Positions 8,139 through 16,441 of a DNA stretch of 64,000 nt are shown piece by piece (position 1 is the first letter of the stretch; every line of letters starts with the position of its first letter). The notes beneath the pieces were generated by a model that was given only the letters and a program-made list of their open reading frames with translations, was not told the origin of the DNA and ran no database searches. Both the position numbers and the translations under genes were made by a program. Location: positions 558,001 through 622,000 of the forward strand of contig CAPN01000051.1 in assembly GCA_000333235.1 (NCBI GenBank), given 5' to 3'. This stretch comes from Pseudoalteromonas luteoviolacea B = ATCC 29581. GTDB taxonomy: Bacteria > Pseudomonadota > Gammaproteobacteria > Enterobacterales > Alteromonadaceae.

Positions 8139-9157
8139 ACATCGATTTACAAGACCTATTTAAACCCAACACAAACGATCACGTAAAATTCTTTAAAGAT
8201 AAACACTTTTTGTACCCACAAATGACTGAAGCAATAAAACATATTGCACAGGTCGTTCAGTTGAGCCACGTAAACGCAAAAATTGTAGCAATGGTTGGCG
8301 AAGCTGGTGTTGGTAAGTCAGCAATTAGTAAAGAAGTCAAAAAGCTTCTTTCGAGCGACTCTTCGCTTAAACATCAGTGTGTTTACACAGAGCTTGTTAG
8401 TAGAACATACGGTAAAGGTATTTATGATTCTCTGTTAAAAGCAATGGATATAAGCGTCCCTGCTAGCTACAAAGAAGAAGACTCATTAAATCATTTATGC
8501 AGACTTACGAAAAAGTATGGGACTAGACTGTTTATAATCGATGAAGTGCAACATGCTCTACCACATAACGCTGGAGCAAAAACAATGGAAGTGGCGAATG
8601 CACTCAAACTTCTTAAGGATAGAACCAACGTTTCAATTTTGTTAGTTGGACTTAATAGTGTTAAGAGCCTAATTACTAATCAATTTCATGTTCGAAATTC
8701 AGATGACAAGAAAGCAGAAAAGCAAGTTGGCAGACGTTCTTATGCAACTATCCAGTTGCGCTCTGTTGGACTTTATAAGAAAAGTCAATTGCATCAGATC
8801 CTAAACGGCTTTTCTATCTTGTTTGCTGACATAAAAGATAAATTTGACGTATCCATTATCGATCTTAACGATGTTGAATTTGCTACCCGTATGTGGGTAG
8901 CGTCTGAAGGACTCATTGGTTACATGGCCCCGATTTTTGAAAATGCGTTGTTGCAAGTAAAACCCGGTGAACAAATAACATATGAGACCTTAGCTAAAGC
9001 TTATGAAACTTGTAATACAAATGATGAAGAATCTGCATCACTTTTTGCCGCAGAGATGGGGGTTAATCCATTCACCTGTGATGAAAAGGAGTTGGACCAG
9101 TTGAAGAAGGTAATTCGCGCTAATCAAATTGCTGTAAGTGCTGAGGATGCAGCGTAA
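8132..9157 (+). CDS. tnsC: TnsC-family AAA+ ATPase
   Basis: TnsC is the ATP-dependent regulator that links target selectors (TnsD/TniQ, TnsE) to TnsAB and carries target immunity. The 341-aa protein has Walker A GEAGVGKS (56-63) and Walker B LFIIDEVQ (133-140, D137 and E138). It is much shorter than TnsC of Tn7 (555 aa) and close in size to the compact TnsC proteins of other Tn7-like elements, so the terminal extensions are missing. The start overlaps tnsB, and the TAA stop overlaps the tnsD/tniQ ATG (TAATG), so the operon is coupled end to end. Confidence 0.95.
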   Translation: MVDIDLQDLFKPNTNDHVKFFKDKHFLYPQMTEAIKHIAQVVQLSHVNAKIVAMVGEAGVGKSAISKEVKKLLSSDSSLKHQCVYTELVSRTYGKGIYDSLLKAMDISVPASYKEEDSLNHLCRLTKKYGTRLFIIDEVQHALPHNAGAKTMEVANALKLLKDRTNVSILLVGLNSVKSLITNQFHVRNSDDKKAEKQVGRRSYATIQLRSVGLYKKSQLHQILNGFSILFADIKDKFDVSIIDLNDVEFATRMWVASEGLIGYMAPIFENALLQVKPGEQITYETLAKAYETCNTNDEESASLFAAEMGVNPFTCDEKELDQLKKVIRANQIAVSAEDAA

Positions 9158-10836
9158 TGACAGTAATTAAATCTAATCAGGACCCTTCTTATATTACAGC
9201 AATTGTTGCTGATGAGGCGTGTTATACAAACTCGCAGGATTTACTTTCCGCAAACGGCAGAAGTCAACCAAAACAATTCCGGGGACGCCTTGATGAGCAT
9301 CGTCAAAATATCAAGATGCTCTCAGGTGAAGATATCGAGTTCGAGTTAAATGGTGTTGTTGAACATGATAAGTCCCGCTACTTCAAATCCATCATTGGAA
9401 ATGATTTGAAAATTTGTTTAGATTGCGTGAATGAATCAAGTTGCCCGATTCAACACTCGTACATTTATAGTACGCATTGCTCCAAACATGACACCAAGCT
9501 CATCTCATATTGTTCTTGTGGTCATAAATTTTCTTGGGACCATGCTCTCATAAATGGTCAGTGTAGCAGTTGTGCTGAAACATTAATGCCCACTCATGAG
9601 CCTGTTTCTGCGCATCAGACATTCATTGAAAGCGCCAATGTTGGAGAAAGATCTGATATTATTTGGGATTTGTGTTGTGCAGCAAGCTATATACTAAGAC
9701 CAATTGATAGTTCCCCGGAATTGATTCATTACGACAAAGTACCAGCAGACATAAGCTTGTTTGAAAGAGCCTATAGTTTATTAACCGATGAAACAGCTTT
9801 TAGCAAATGGTCTCATGAACTTGCCTTTAACCGTCATAAATTTTCAGAAACGCTAGGAACTTACGCTGTATTTGCGCCAATAGAAGAATTTAAGAAAAAA
9901 CTCAAAGGCAACTGGCCTGTTTTAGATTTTTATCTTCCAACTAATCCTGAAAAACCTTCTAGTAGCGAATGTTTCGAGTTTGGTGTTGAATACTTCCCGT
10001 TTAGGCCAAAGTGGAAAAGACATGGCTTGACAGATTCAGAACAAAACCAACTTGCTAGGGATAAGGCTAATTTAACTACAATTGCTGATGTAATTGGTTT
10101 AGACGTTAATCAAACTTCTGAATTTATGAATAATATTGACGTAAAACCATTAAATGGCCACAAGAAAAATGGAAACTTATTTTACAACTTAGACGAGTTA
10201 AAAGACTGTTTTTCGAATTGTCAACACTCTGCCCCTGAAGGTGACTTGCTTCTTGCTAGAACATTAGATGAACAGTTATCTTCATTTATGACTGATCGAA
10301 GTGATATTCTCGGTTGGTTTTATCACAAAGAGCTGAATGGTTTTCTGATTCGCAATGATCGCCCAATCTATGAGCGGCTAAAAGTTAGTCCTATCAGTGC
10401 CCTCAAACATATGTTTAAGCACTTGAACCAACGTGGCAAATCGAAGATTAGTTATGACGAGGCGCTCGAAGTTTTTCAATTAACTGATGCTGATATCAAA
10501 GAGTTAAATAAAAATGGAAAGCTTTACTCTCTCAAATGGCAACAGTCGTTAAAAAGTTACTATTTAGTGGAAGATTTTTTGAAGATTGATAAACAAAACT
10601 TTAATTTTAGACGCTATTGCTCTCTCAGAAATTTAGACTTCGAATTTGAAGTTAATAAGCTAAAGAAGCTCAAAATTGAGGCTTTGTATGGGACGTCTAT
10701 TTATCAGTGCCGATACCAAGTCTTGTACGCGCTTCGTTATAATGAGTTAACCCTAGCAAGAAAAAAATCTGAAAAACCTAAAACCCCACCTTCAAATCCT
10801 CTGTGGTTTACGCTCGGAATTAAGCCTCTTCGCTAA
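9157..10836 (+). CDS. tnsD: TnsD/TniQ-family target selection protein
   Basis: TnsD/TniQ proteins bind a fixed attachment site in the chromosome and recruit TnsC. This copy has 559 aa, TnsD-sized (Tn7 TnsD is 508). The zinc-binding region is clear: C87-x2-C90, C108-x2-H111, C119-x-C121, and C136-x2-C139. A long C-terminal region that would read the attachment site follows. The N-terminus is divergent from the usual TniQ opening. It is the last gene of the operon and is followed by a terminator, the probable TnsB sites and the 3' end of a host gene, which is therefore the likely attachment site. No cas genes or TnsE are in the window. Confidence 0.87.
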   Translation: MTVIKSNQDPSYITAIVADEACYTNSQDLLSANGRSQPKQFRGRLDEHRQNIKMLSGEDIEFELNGVVEHDKSRYFKSIIGNDLKICLDCVNESSCPIQHSYIYSTHCSKHDTKLISYCSCGHKFSWDHALINGQCSSCAETLMPTHEPVSAHQTFIESANVGERSDIIWDLCCAASYILRPIDSSPELIHYDKVPADISLFERAYSLLTDETAFSKWSHELAFNRHKFSETLGTYAVFAPIEEFKKKLKGNWPVLDFYLPTNPEKPSSSECFEFGVEYFPFRPKWKRHGLTDSEQNQLARDKANLTTIADVIGLDVNQTSEFMNNIDVKPLNGHKKNGNLFYNLDELKDCFSNCQHSAPEGDLLLARTLDEQLSSFMTDRSDILGWFYHKELNGFLIRNDRPIYERLKVSPISALKHMFKHLNQRGKSKISYDEALEVFQLTDADIKELNKNGKLYSLKWQQSLKSYYLVEDFLKIDKQNFNFRRYCSLRNLDFEFEVNKLKKLKIEALYGTSIYQCRYQVLYALRYNELTLARKKSEKPKTPPSNPLWFTLGIKPLR

Positions 10837-10842
10837 AATACA

Positions 10843-10863
10843 AAAGCCCCAAATCGGGGCTTT
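10843..10863 (+). terminator. Intrinsic terminator after tnsD
   Basis: AAAGCCCC and GGGGCTTT form an 8-bp stem with loop AAATC. The T-run is only three bases, so it is moderate. It lies 7 nt after the tnsD stop and closes the tns operon. Confidence 0.7.
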
Positions 10864-10931
10864 GACATTTTCTGCCACACTATATAAACTCAATGTAATT
10901 ATTAAAAATAACTAATAAAATCCGGTAGATA

Positions 10932-11067
10932 GATATCATATTAATAGTCTAAATAAAGATGGATATCACGTTATTTGACTAAAAGTGCATTTCTGAATCT
11001 CACGTTAAATGATCAATCCCGCATCAGCCGTGGCTCACCAATCTCATATTATTTTTCTATATACACA
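10932..11067. repeat. Probable transposon end with four TnsB-site repeats
   Basis: The 8-bp motif TCAYRTTA occurs four times in the same direction: TCATATTA 10936-10943, TCACGTTA 10966-10973, TCACGTTA 11000-11007, and TCATATTA 11044-11051. Flanking bases are partly shared (GATA or AATC before, ATG-like after). Spacing is 30, 34 and 44 bp. The last copy is 16 bp from the host gene stop, which leaves room for an ACA terminus at 11063-11067. Spaced same-direction sites are what Tn7 ends show; here they serve the tnsD-proximal end. Confidence 0.7.
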
Positions 11068-12063
11068 CTAATGATTGTCAGCACACGTATCTGCATTCTT
11101 GCTATGGCAATAATGATAATCTAAATAGTACTGCTCTTTTTCTGGTTTAATGCCGTGTTGAATAAAGTTATACAACAACTCAGTACTTACCATGCCCATT
11201 TCAAATGGTTTTTGACCTAGATTAATTGAACCTAAACCCTTCGCTAATGCGTCAAGTTGAATCACTTCAGTATCGGCAGAAACAATTCTAAGTTCGCCAT
11301 GGGCAATTCTTTTTTCGTAAGGCTGCAATTGCGCTATATAGCGAGGATTAAATTGCGCAAACCCTGCAACCGCTAAAAATAAAGGCGGTTTCTTATCATC
11401 AACAAAGTTCATTAGTTGATCTAAAGCATCTTCACGACGCCCTAAAGTAAATAATGGACATCTATCAATTTCACGCCATCCGAAACGCCCATCCAATTTG
11501 CGCTTCGCATCGTTCGCTAATGCATAGCGAACGCCTGCTATACGAGCATTTAGGTTTGGTGTGGTTTGATGCCCAGATTGTATACAAATGGTGTCTTGCT
11601 CATGCTTTTTAAGCTTATTTGCAGCATTACCCAAGGCGACGCCAAAATCAAAATTATTCGTTCCAACATAAGCAAGTCTATAATTTTGATGTTCTGGCAA
11701 TAAATCGGAGTCAAACGTAATAACGGGGATCCCTCTTTCTTTGGCGTACATCAAAGCACCATTGGTAAGAAAAGTAGAATCTGTTGTTGAAACAATAATA
11801 CCGTCTACGCCCTTGTCGATAAGTTCACGAACAACCAACACTTGAGTACGAACATCTTGATAATCATCGGCGCCATCATAAGCACAATTTAAATCTGAAT
11901 ATCGTTTTGCTACCTCTAAGCAGCCTTTATATGATTGTTCATAAAAGCTGTCGTTCTTTGTCTTACCCACGATCGCAAACGTGATCTCACTAGCACTTAT
12001 CGAGGTAATTGTTACGGTGACTAAAAGCCCAAAACTTAGCTTAGCGTACTTTCGCAAACGCAT
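11068..12063 (-). CDS. Orphan periplasmic substrate-binding protein (type 1 fold, sugar-binding-like)
   Basis: A 331-aa exported protein with an N-terminal signal (hydrophobic FGLLVTVTITSISAS) and a two-lobe type 1 periplasmic binding fold: IVGKTKNDSFYEQ, then VDGIIVSTTDS, RGIPVITFDSD and YVGTNNFDFGVALG. Such proteins deliver sugars or signal molecules to ABC transporters or sensor kinases. No permease, ATPase or kinase gene is adjacent, so its partner is elsewhere and it may act in sensing. Two cysteines near the C-terminus (YHYCHSKNADTC) may form a disulfide. Its stop codon abuts the transposon end, and its 3' end is the probable TnsD attachment site. Confidence 0.78.
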   Translation of the reverse strand: MRLRKYAKLSFGLLVTVTITSISASEITFAIVGKTKNDSFYEQSYKGCLEVAKRYSDLNCAYDGADDYQDVRTQVLVVRELIDKGVDGIIVSTTDSTFLTNGALMYAKERGIPVITFDSDLLPEHQNYRLAYVGTNNFDFGVALGNAANKLKKHEQDTICIQSGHQTTPNLNARIAGVRYALANDAKRKLDGRFGWREIDRCPLFTLGRREDALDQLMNFVDDKKPPLFLAVAGFAQFNPRYIAQLQPYEKRIAHGELRIVSADTEVIQLDALAKGLGSINLGQKPFEMGMVSTELLYNFIQHGIKPEKEQYYLDYHYCHSKNADTCADNH

Positions 12064-12142
12064 CGGTATGGTGAACTCCAGTTTAATTTACACTCTTTAG
12101 CATAACTTAATTGAATGAAGTCGCCAGTTCGACATTAACGGA

Positions 12143-12715
12143 TTAATGCAAAGCGGCAGTAAATGGCAACTTCATACAAATCTCAGCTTCAAACGTGAGC
12201 ACTTCATCTAAACGCGCCATTACCCGCTTTTCATCATAGTATTCACATGCCAGCTCGATAAAAAGATTTTTATGTTTTTCTTCTGACTTAGCAATTGCAA
12301 CGTAAAACTCTTTTTCTTTTCCTTCACTCAACGCTTGGGCAACAAGGGAGAAACGTTCATGACCCCTAGCTTCAATAACACCTGCAACTATTAGTCTATC
12401 TAATAAGTAGTGGTCTTTCCCTTGACGGATTATGGTTCTAATTAATTTAACATAATCATCTTTTTTATCTCGGCCAAGGGTCTCGCCACGCTCGTTTAAT
12501 AACTTTACTACTTGCTTAAAATGGATCATTTCTTCAATTGCTAAGTCAGTCATGGCTCGGACTAATTTTATTTTGTCTGGATAATGTCCTAACATTCCCA
12601 TAGCCATACCCGATGCTTTTTTCTCTGCGCCTGCGTGGTCTTGTAAGAATTCATCAAAGTTTTCTATTACTACTTTAGTCCATTCAAACGGGGTTTTATA
12701 TTTTAATTCAAACAT
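12143..12715 (-). CDS. miaE: tRNA-(ms2io6A)-hydroxylase MiaE
   Basis: MiaE hydroxylates the isopentenyl side chain of ms2i6A37 in tRNAs that read codons beginning with U, using a ferritin-like di-iron centre. The 190-aa protein has the metal ligand motifs EEMIHF, EARGHERF and EEKHKN in order. The family begins with a sequence like MFELKYKTPFEW, so the ATG at 12713-12715 is chosen over the open frame 17 codons upstream. This start overlaps the end of the upstream sulfotransferase-like gene by 8 nt, so the two are probably cotranscribed and coupled. Confidence 0.92.
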   Translation of the reverse strand: MFELKYKTPFEWTKVVIENFDEFLQDHAGAEKKASGMAMGMLGHYPDKIKLVRAMTDLAIEEMIHFKQVVKLLNERGETLGRDKKDDYVKLIRTIIRQGKDHYLLDRLIVAGVIEARGHERFSLVAQALSEGKEKEFYVAIAKSEEKHKNLFIELACEYYDEKRVMARLDEVLTFEAEICMKLPFTAALH

Positions 12716-13364
12716 TGATTTCTTTTCTAAATTGGTAAAGTAATTGATCTTTTGTTGCCTTGCCATTCATCGTCGATTCAACCTTAAGCCGATGTTTTAT
12801 CTGGCTCCACGCAGTGATTTTACCACCGATATTAAGATGTGGAACATCAAGAAGGTTTCCCTCTCCTTTTGGCGGCAGTACATTCTTAAGAAAGTCTACA
12901 TTAGTACATGCCATGTCAATTTTAATCAATTTAATACCAGCGGCATTTGCGACAGTTTCAACTTGATTTCGATGTGACAAATAGCAATCCCAAAGATACG
13001 TTCTGTCTTCTATGTTGTTTTCATTTAAATTCGGGAATACCGTCAAATATGCCCGTTTAACGGTATCATTAAATCCCCCGCGATCCGTAAATAGATTACA
13101 GCTCATGCGTTTGAGCAATCTTTGTATCGACGGAATCCATAATGACGATTTACGCTCAAGTAGAATTAGTTGTGATTGAGGAAAATGTTCGATTAGGCAT
13201 TTATAATCGCTGTAAATAGGAGTATCAGCGATTACCTCTGCTTCTAAGAAAGATTTCGTTGTATAAGCTGTATGAGCGGTTTTATAACCCAATTCCAACG
13301 CCGCAACGCACAAACTAGACGTGCCCGTACGTGGTAAACCTACTATAAAGGTCTTGTGTTGCAT
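12708..13364 (-). CDS. Sulfotransferase-family protein
   Basis: A 218-aa protein with an N-terminal P-loop-like motif GLPRTGTSSLCVAALELGYK, the PAPS 5'-phosphosulfate site of sulfotransferases. A later LILLERKSSLWIPSIQRLL matches the 3'-phosphate-binding region of the bacterial Sulfotransfer family. It would transfer sulfate from PAPS to an unknown acceptor. The frame opens 9 codons earlier, but that ATG overlaps a TATAAT box on the minus strand, so MQHKTFIVG is preferred. It overlaps miaE by 8 nt. A link to tRNA modification is not implied by the family. Confidence 0.75.
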   Translation of the reverse strand: MQHKTFIVGLPRTGTSSLCVAALELGYKTAHTAYTTKSFLEAEVIADTPIYSDYKCLIEHFPQSQLILLERKSSLWIPSIQRLLKRMSCNLFTDRGGFNDTVKRAYLTVFPNLNENNIEDRTYLWDCYLSHRNQVETVANAAGIKLIKIDMACTNVDFLKNVLPPKGEGNLLDVPHLNIGGKITAWSQIKHRLKVESTMNGKATKDQLLYQFRKEINV

Positions 13365-13638
13365 ATCTACGAATATTAAACAAAACGGCATTATATACCA
13401 AATCTACATGAAGATGCGTGACTAAAATAAGTATTCAAAGGCTTTCAGCCAAGGCATTAATGGCAATGGCTTCCTCCCCTTTTCAAGATCAATAAGGCTC
13501 ATAAACCCCTATAAAACTTGCCCTGAGGAAAAACGACTGTGTTTCCACGATATTGTTACGCCAATTTGAAAGATGCTTGTATTCCTGCATTCGTATGCGT
13601 CGCACTCCACAAACGGTAAAGCTCTGAAGCATTTATCT

Positions 13639-13671
13639 TCAAGTTGTTCGGTATATACCCAAACAACTTGA
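13639..13671. repeat. Palindromic dispersed repeat in a 384-bp gene-free stretch
   Basis: The two arms TCAAGTTGTTCGGTATA and TATACCCAAACAACTTGA meet at a shared TATA to form a near-perfect palindrome. The right arm is identical, in reverse complement, to 57003-57020. This is a REP-like intergenic element. The rest of 13365-13748 shows no gene or RNA that I can support. Confidence 0.7.
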
Positions 13672-13748
13672 GATCTGAGACTCACAATATTTCGTCAAAC
13701 AATGGTCTGGCATGGTTAGTTAATGACAAAAAGAAAGTGGATTAAGCC

Positions 13749-14456
13749 TTAATCAATAAGATAGATAGCGTAAACGTTCGCTTCTATCGTCATCACACCG
13801 GTGTTATAAGCACCTTGATGACTTTGTGGATCTGCTGACATTTTAAAGGCTTCTACTGTATGACGATAAGGAGTACTCGGTACGGCAAAAGGCTCAAAAG
13901 AAACAGAGTATAAATTACCTAGGCGAACATCAAAATCACGAGCGAGCTCTTTTGCGACCATTCTCGCGTCTTTTATAGCTGCTTTTTCTACTGTCCGGAG
14001 TATTTCTTGATGGTTAGAAACTAACAATTGTGTGTCTTGAAATTCTGTGACACCTGCATCAACCAATGCTTGTAATAATTTCGGGTACTTCTCTAACTTG
14101 TCGAGTTTCAACTTTACATTTCGAGTTACTCTAAATCCCTTAAAAACGGATTGATTTAGTTCTCTGTCGTACTCCATATGCTTGAATACATTAAGCTGTT
14201 CTGCATAGATATGTTTTTCATTAATTTGGTAATGCTTTGCGATTGTAATGACCTTCTCTACCACGGCATCGACTAGACTCTTTCCTGTGACAATGTCGGG
14301 TTGAGTTTCTTCTATTGCAATCGATACCAGTGCACTATCAGGTTTGACTTCTATTTTAGCGGTACCTTGAACATATAAGTGGGGTTCATTTGGCGCTGCA
14401 GCATGGGCAAGTGTTACTGAAAAAAGACTCATAACTAACAACAATAACGTTTTCAT
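13749..14456 (-). CDS. SIMPL-domain (DUF541) periplasmic protein
   Basis: A 235-aa exported protein with a signal peptide MKTLLLLVMSLFSVTLAHA and a SIMPL/DUF541 domain over most of the rest (VQGTAKIEVKPDSALVSIAIE, then a C-terminal conserved block). Family members are periplasmic or outer membrane associated, and some are linked to oxidative stress tolerance; the biochemical role is not known. The start is the ATG with AAGGA 6 nt upstream, five codons inside the longest frame. It is a single gene between a gene-free stretch and the malic enzyme terminator. Confidence 0.88.
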   Translation of the reverse strand: MKTLLLLVMSLFSVTLAHAAAPNEPHLYVQGTAKIEVKPDSALVSIAIEETQPDIVTGKSLVDAVVEKVITIAKHYQINEKHIYAEQLNVFKHMEYDRELNQSVFKGFRVTRNVKLKLDKLEKYPKLLQALVDAGVTEFQDTQLLVSNHQEILRTVEKAAIKDARMVAKELARDFDVRLGNLYSVSFEPFAVPSTPYRHTVEAFKMSADPQSHQGAYNTGVMTIEANVYAIYLID

Positions 14457-14522
14457 ATTTGTCCTTAGCAATTGAAAAGTTAATTAATGTTAGACCATTT
14501 ACATGAATTCGGGGTGAATTAA

Positions 14523-14547
14523 AAAGGGCTGTCATTAACAGCCCTTT
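14523..14547 (-). terminator. Intrinsic terminator of maeA
   Basis: AAAGGGCTGT and ACAGCCCTTT form a perfect 10-bp stem with a 5-nt loop. On the minus strand a TTTTT run follows, 20 nt after the malic enzyme stop. Confidence 0.9.
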
Positions 14548-14569
14548 GTCTTACGTTATCTGTCCATAA

Positions 14570-16264
14570 TTACAAACTGCGACGTTTATAATTTCGATAT
14601 TTTGGTAACCAAAAATTTTTATTTATTGCATTCAATGTTGCTTCATCGTCCATCTCTAATGCAACGCCCTCTTCCATTGCTTTTTTAGCAACCGCAAAAG
14701 CAATTTCGCGACTTAACGCTTCAACTTCGGTCAATGGTGGAAGCAGACTTCCTTTGCCTTTATTAGCGAGTGGAGACGAAGACGCTAACGTTTCACTCGC
14801 TACCATCAACATGCTTTCGGTCACTTTGGATGCTTTAGCGGCAATAACACCCAATCCAATACCTGGGAAAATGTAGCTATTATTACACTGAGGTATTGTG
14901 AACACTTTACCATTGAGTTCTACTTTACCAAAAGGGCTCCCCGTCGCGACAATGGCTTTGCCATCTGTCCATTCTAAAACATCTTTTGGATGGGCTTCGA
15001 CTTGGCGTGAAGGGTTGCTTAAAGGGAATATTATTGGTACTTCACAACCAGCCGCCATCGCTCTAATTACTTGTTCTGTAAATAAACCTGGTTGACCAGA
15101 AACACCAATTAAAATATCAGGTTTAGCGCAATGCATTACGTCTAATAAGGATGCAAATTCTCCGCTAAAACTCCAACTTTCTATCGCACTGGCTTTTTGC
15201 ACCAATGCGGCCTGGAAATCGCGCAGTTCAGTCATTCCTTCGGTCAACAAACCAAAGCGATCGACCATGTAAACTTGGCTGCGAGCTTGCTCATCAGTGA
15301 TCCCCTCAGAGACCATTTGTGCAATAATTTGCTCTGCAATACCACAGCCTGCGCTCCCTGCGCCGACAAAAACCACTTTTTGCTGTGATAGCTTTTCATT
15401 TTTAACGCGACACGCTGCGAGTAACGAGCCTACGGTTACCGCTGCAGTGCCTTGGATATCATCATTGAAACAGCATACTTCATCACGATAGCGCTTAAGT
15501 AGTGGCATCGCATTTGGCTGCGCAAAATCTTCAAATTGCAGAAGTACATTTGGCCAACGTCGCTTCACCGCTTTGATGAAGATATCCAAAAATTCGTCAT
15601 ATTCGTCTTGTCCAATGCGTTTATGTCGTGCGCCCATGTACATTGGATCGTTCAATAACTTTTCGTTATTCGTACCAACATCAAGCATAACTGGCAAAGT
15701 ATACGCAGGGCTAATCCCACCACAGGCAGTGTAAAGCGAAAGCTTTCCGATTGGGATCCCCATTCCACCAATTCCTTGGTCACCTAACCCAAGGATCCGT
15801 TCTCCGTCTGTTACAACGATGACTTTTACTTTGTTTTTCGTCGCGTTTCTTAGAATGTCATCAATATTGTGTCTGTCTTCATAAGAAATAAACAGGCCAC
15901 GTGAACTGCGATAAATATCAGAGAAACTTTCACACGCATCCCCTACAGTTGGCGTGTAGATAATCGGCATCATTTCTTCAAGGTGATCTCTCACCAACCG
16001 ATAGTAAAGTGTTTCATTATTATCTTGGATCGCGCGTAAATAGATATGTTTGTTCAAGTTGTCTTCAAAACTACGATATTGCTGATAACAACGTTCTACT
16101 TGCTCTTCAATCGTTTCATATCGAGGTGGTAGTAAGCCTGCTAAATTGAACATTTCCCTTTCACGCTGAGTGAATGCACTGCCTTTATTTAATAAAGGTG
16201 TCTCTAGAAGATTAGGGCCTGAATAAGGGATATATAAGAAATTTTGCTCTGTTTTCTTTGACAT
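14570..16264 (-). CDS. maeA: NAD-dependent malic enzyme
   Basis: This enzyme oxidatively decarboxylates malate to pyruvate in the cytoplasm and feeds the TCA cycle and gluconeogenic branch. The 564-aa product matches the E. coli MaeA length (565) when started at [17 protein letters not shown], 26 codons inside the longest frame. Visible hallmarks are YTPTVGDAC, the [18 protein letters not shown] block, the catalytic region [11 protein letters not shown], and [12 protein letters not shown] before the Rossmann motif [13 protein letters not shown]. It stands alone, with its own terminator downstream. Confidence 0.95.
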   Translation of the reverse strand: MSKKTEQNFLYIPYSGPNLLETPLLNKGSAFTQREREMFNLAGLLPPRYETIEEQVERCYQQYRSFEDNLNKHIYLRAIQDNNETLYYRLVRDHLEEMMPIIYTPTVGDACESFSDIYRSSRGLFISYEDRHNIDDILRNATKNKVKVIVVTDGERILGLGDQGIGGMGIPIGKLSLYTACGGISPAYTLPVMLDVGTNNEKLLNDPMYMGARHKRIGQDEYDEFLDIFIKAVKRRWPNVLLQFEDFAQPNAMPLLKRYRDEVCCFNDDIQGTAAVTVGSLLAACRVKNEKLSQQKVVFVGAGSAGCGIAEQIIAQMVSEGITDEQARSQVYMVDRFGLLTEGMTELRDFQAALVQKASAIESWSFSGEFASLLDVMHCAKPDILIGVSGQPGLFTEQVIRAMAAGCEVPIIFPLSNPSRQVEAHPKDVLEWTDGKAIVATGSPFGKVELNGKVFTIPQCNNSYIFPGIGLGVIAAKASKVTESMLMVASETLASSSPLANKGKGSLLPPLTEVEALSREIAFAVAKKAMEEGVALEMDDEATLNAINKNFWLPKYRNYKRRSL

Positions 16265-16441
16265 AATTAAGCTTTGATGATTTTTTAATGCTAAACGAAG
16301 ATTATTGCCTATGTGAGATAAAAAGCAATGGAAACGCGGCAAGTCAGACCAATTTGCTTAACACTTTGCTGAAAAATACAGCAGAATGCAAATTGACTGA
16401 CTTTCTTTGCGCTTTTTAATGATAAAGTGCCGTATCAAGAA

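Larger units (their letters stand above)
1..11067. mobile_element. Tn7-like transposon, right-hand part (left end outside window)
   Basis: The block carries a complete tnsA-tnsB-tnsC-tnsD/tniQ operon, a type I restriction-modification cargo with a WYL regulator, and an HsdM/HsdS-like pair. Four spaced copies of the motif TCAYRTTA lie between the tnsD terminator and the stop codon of a host gene, as expected for TnsB sites at a transposon end. The terminal bases are probably an ACA at 11063-11067. No second end was found inside the window, so the element is taken to continue to the left. The exact boundary and the 5-bp target duplication cannot be fixed without the other end. Confidence 0.82.

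Noticed and set aside
1-11067. CRISPR-associated transposon (CAST)
   Set aside because: There is a TniQ/TnsD gene, but no cas genes and no CRISPR repeats in the window; TniQ is of TnsD length rather than the short Cascade-linked type.
11068-12063. TorT-type identity for the periplasmic binding protein
   Set aside because: It has the same fold class, but no torS/torR or TMAO genes are adjacent and the sequence is not clearly TorT.
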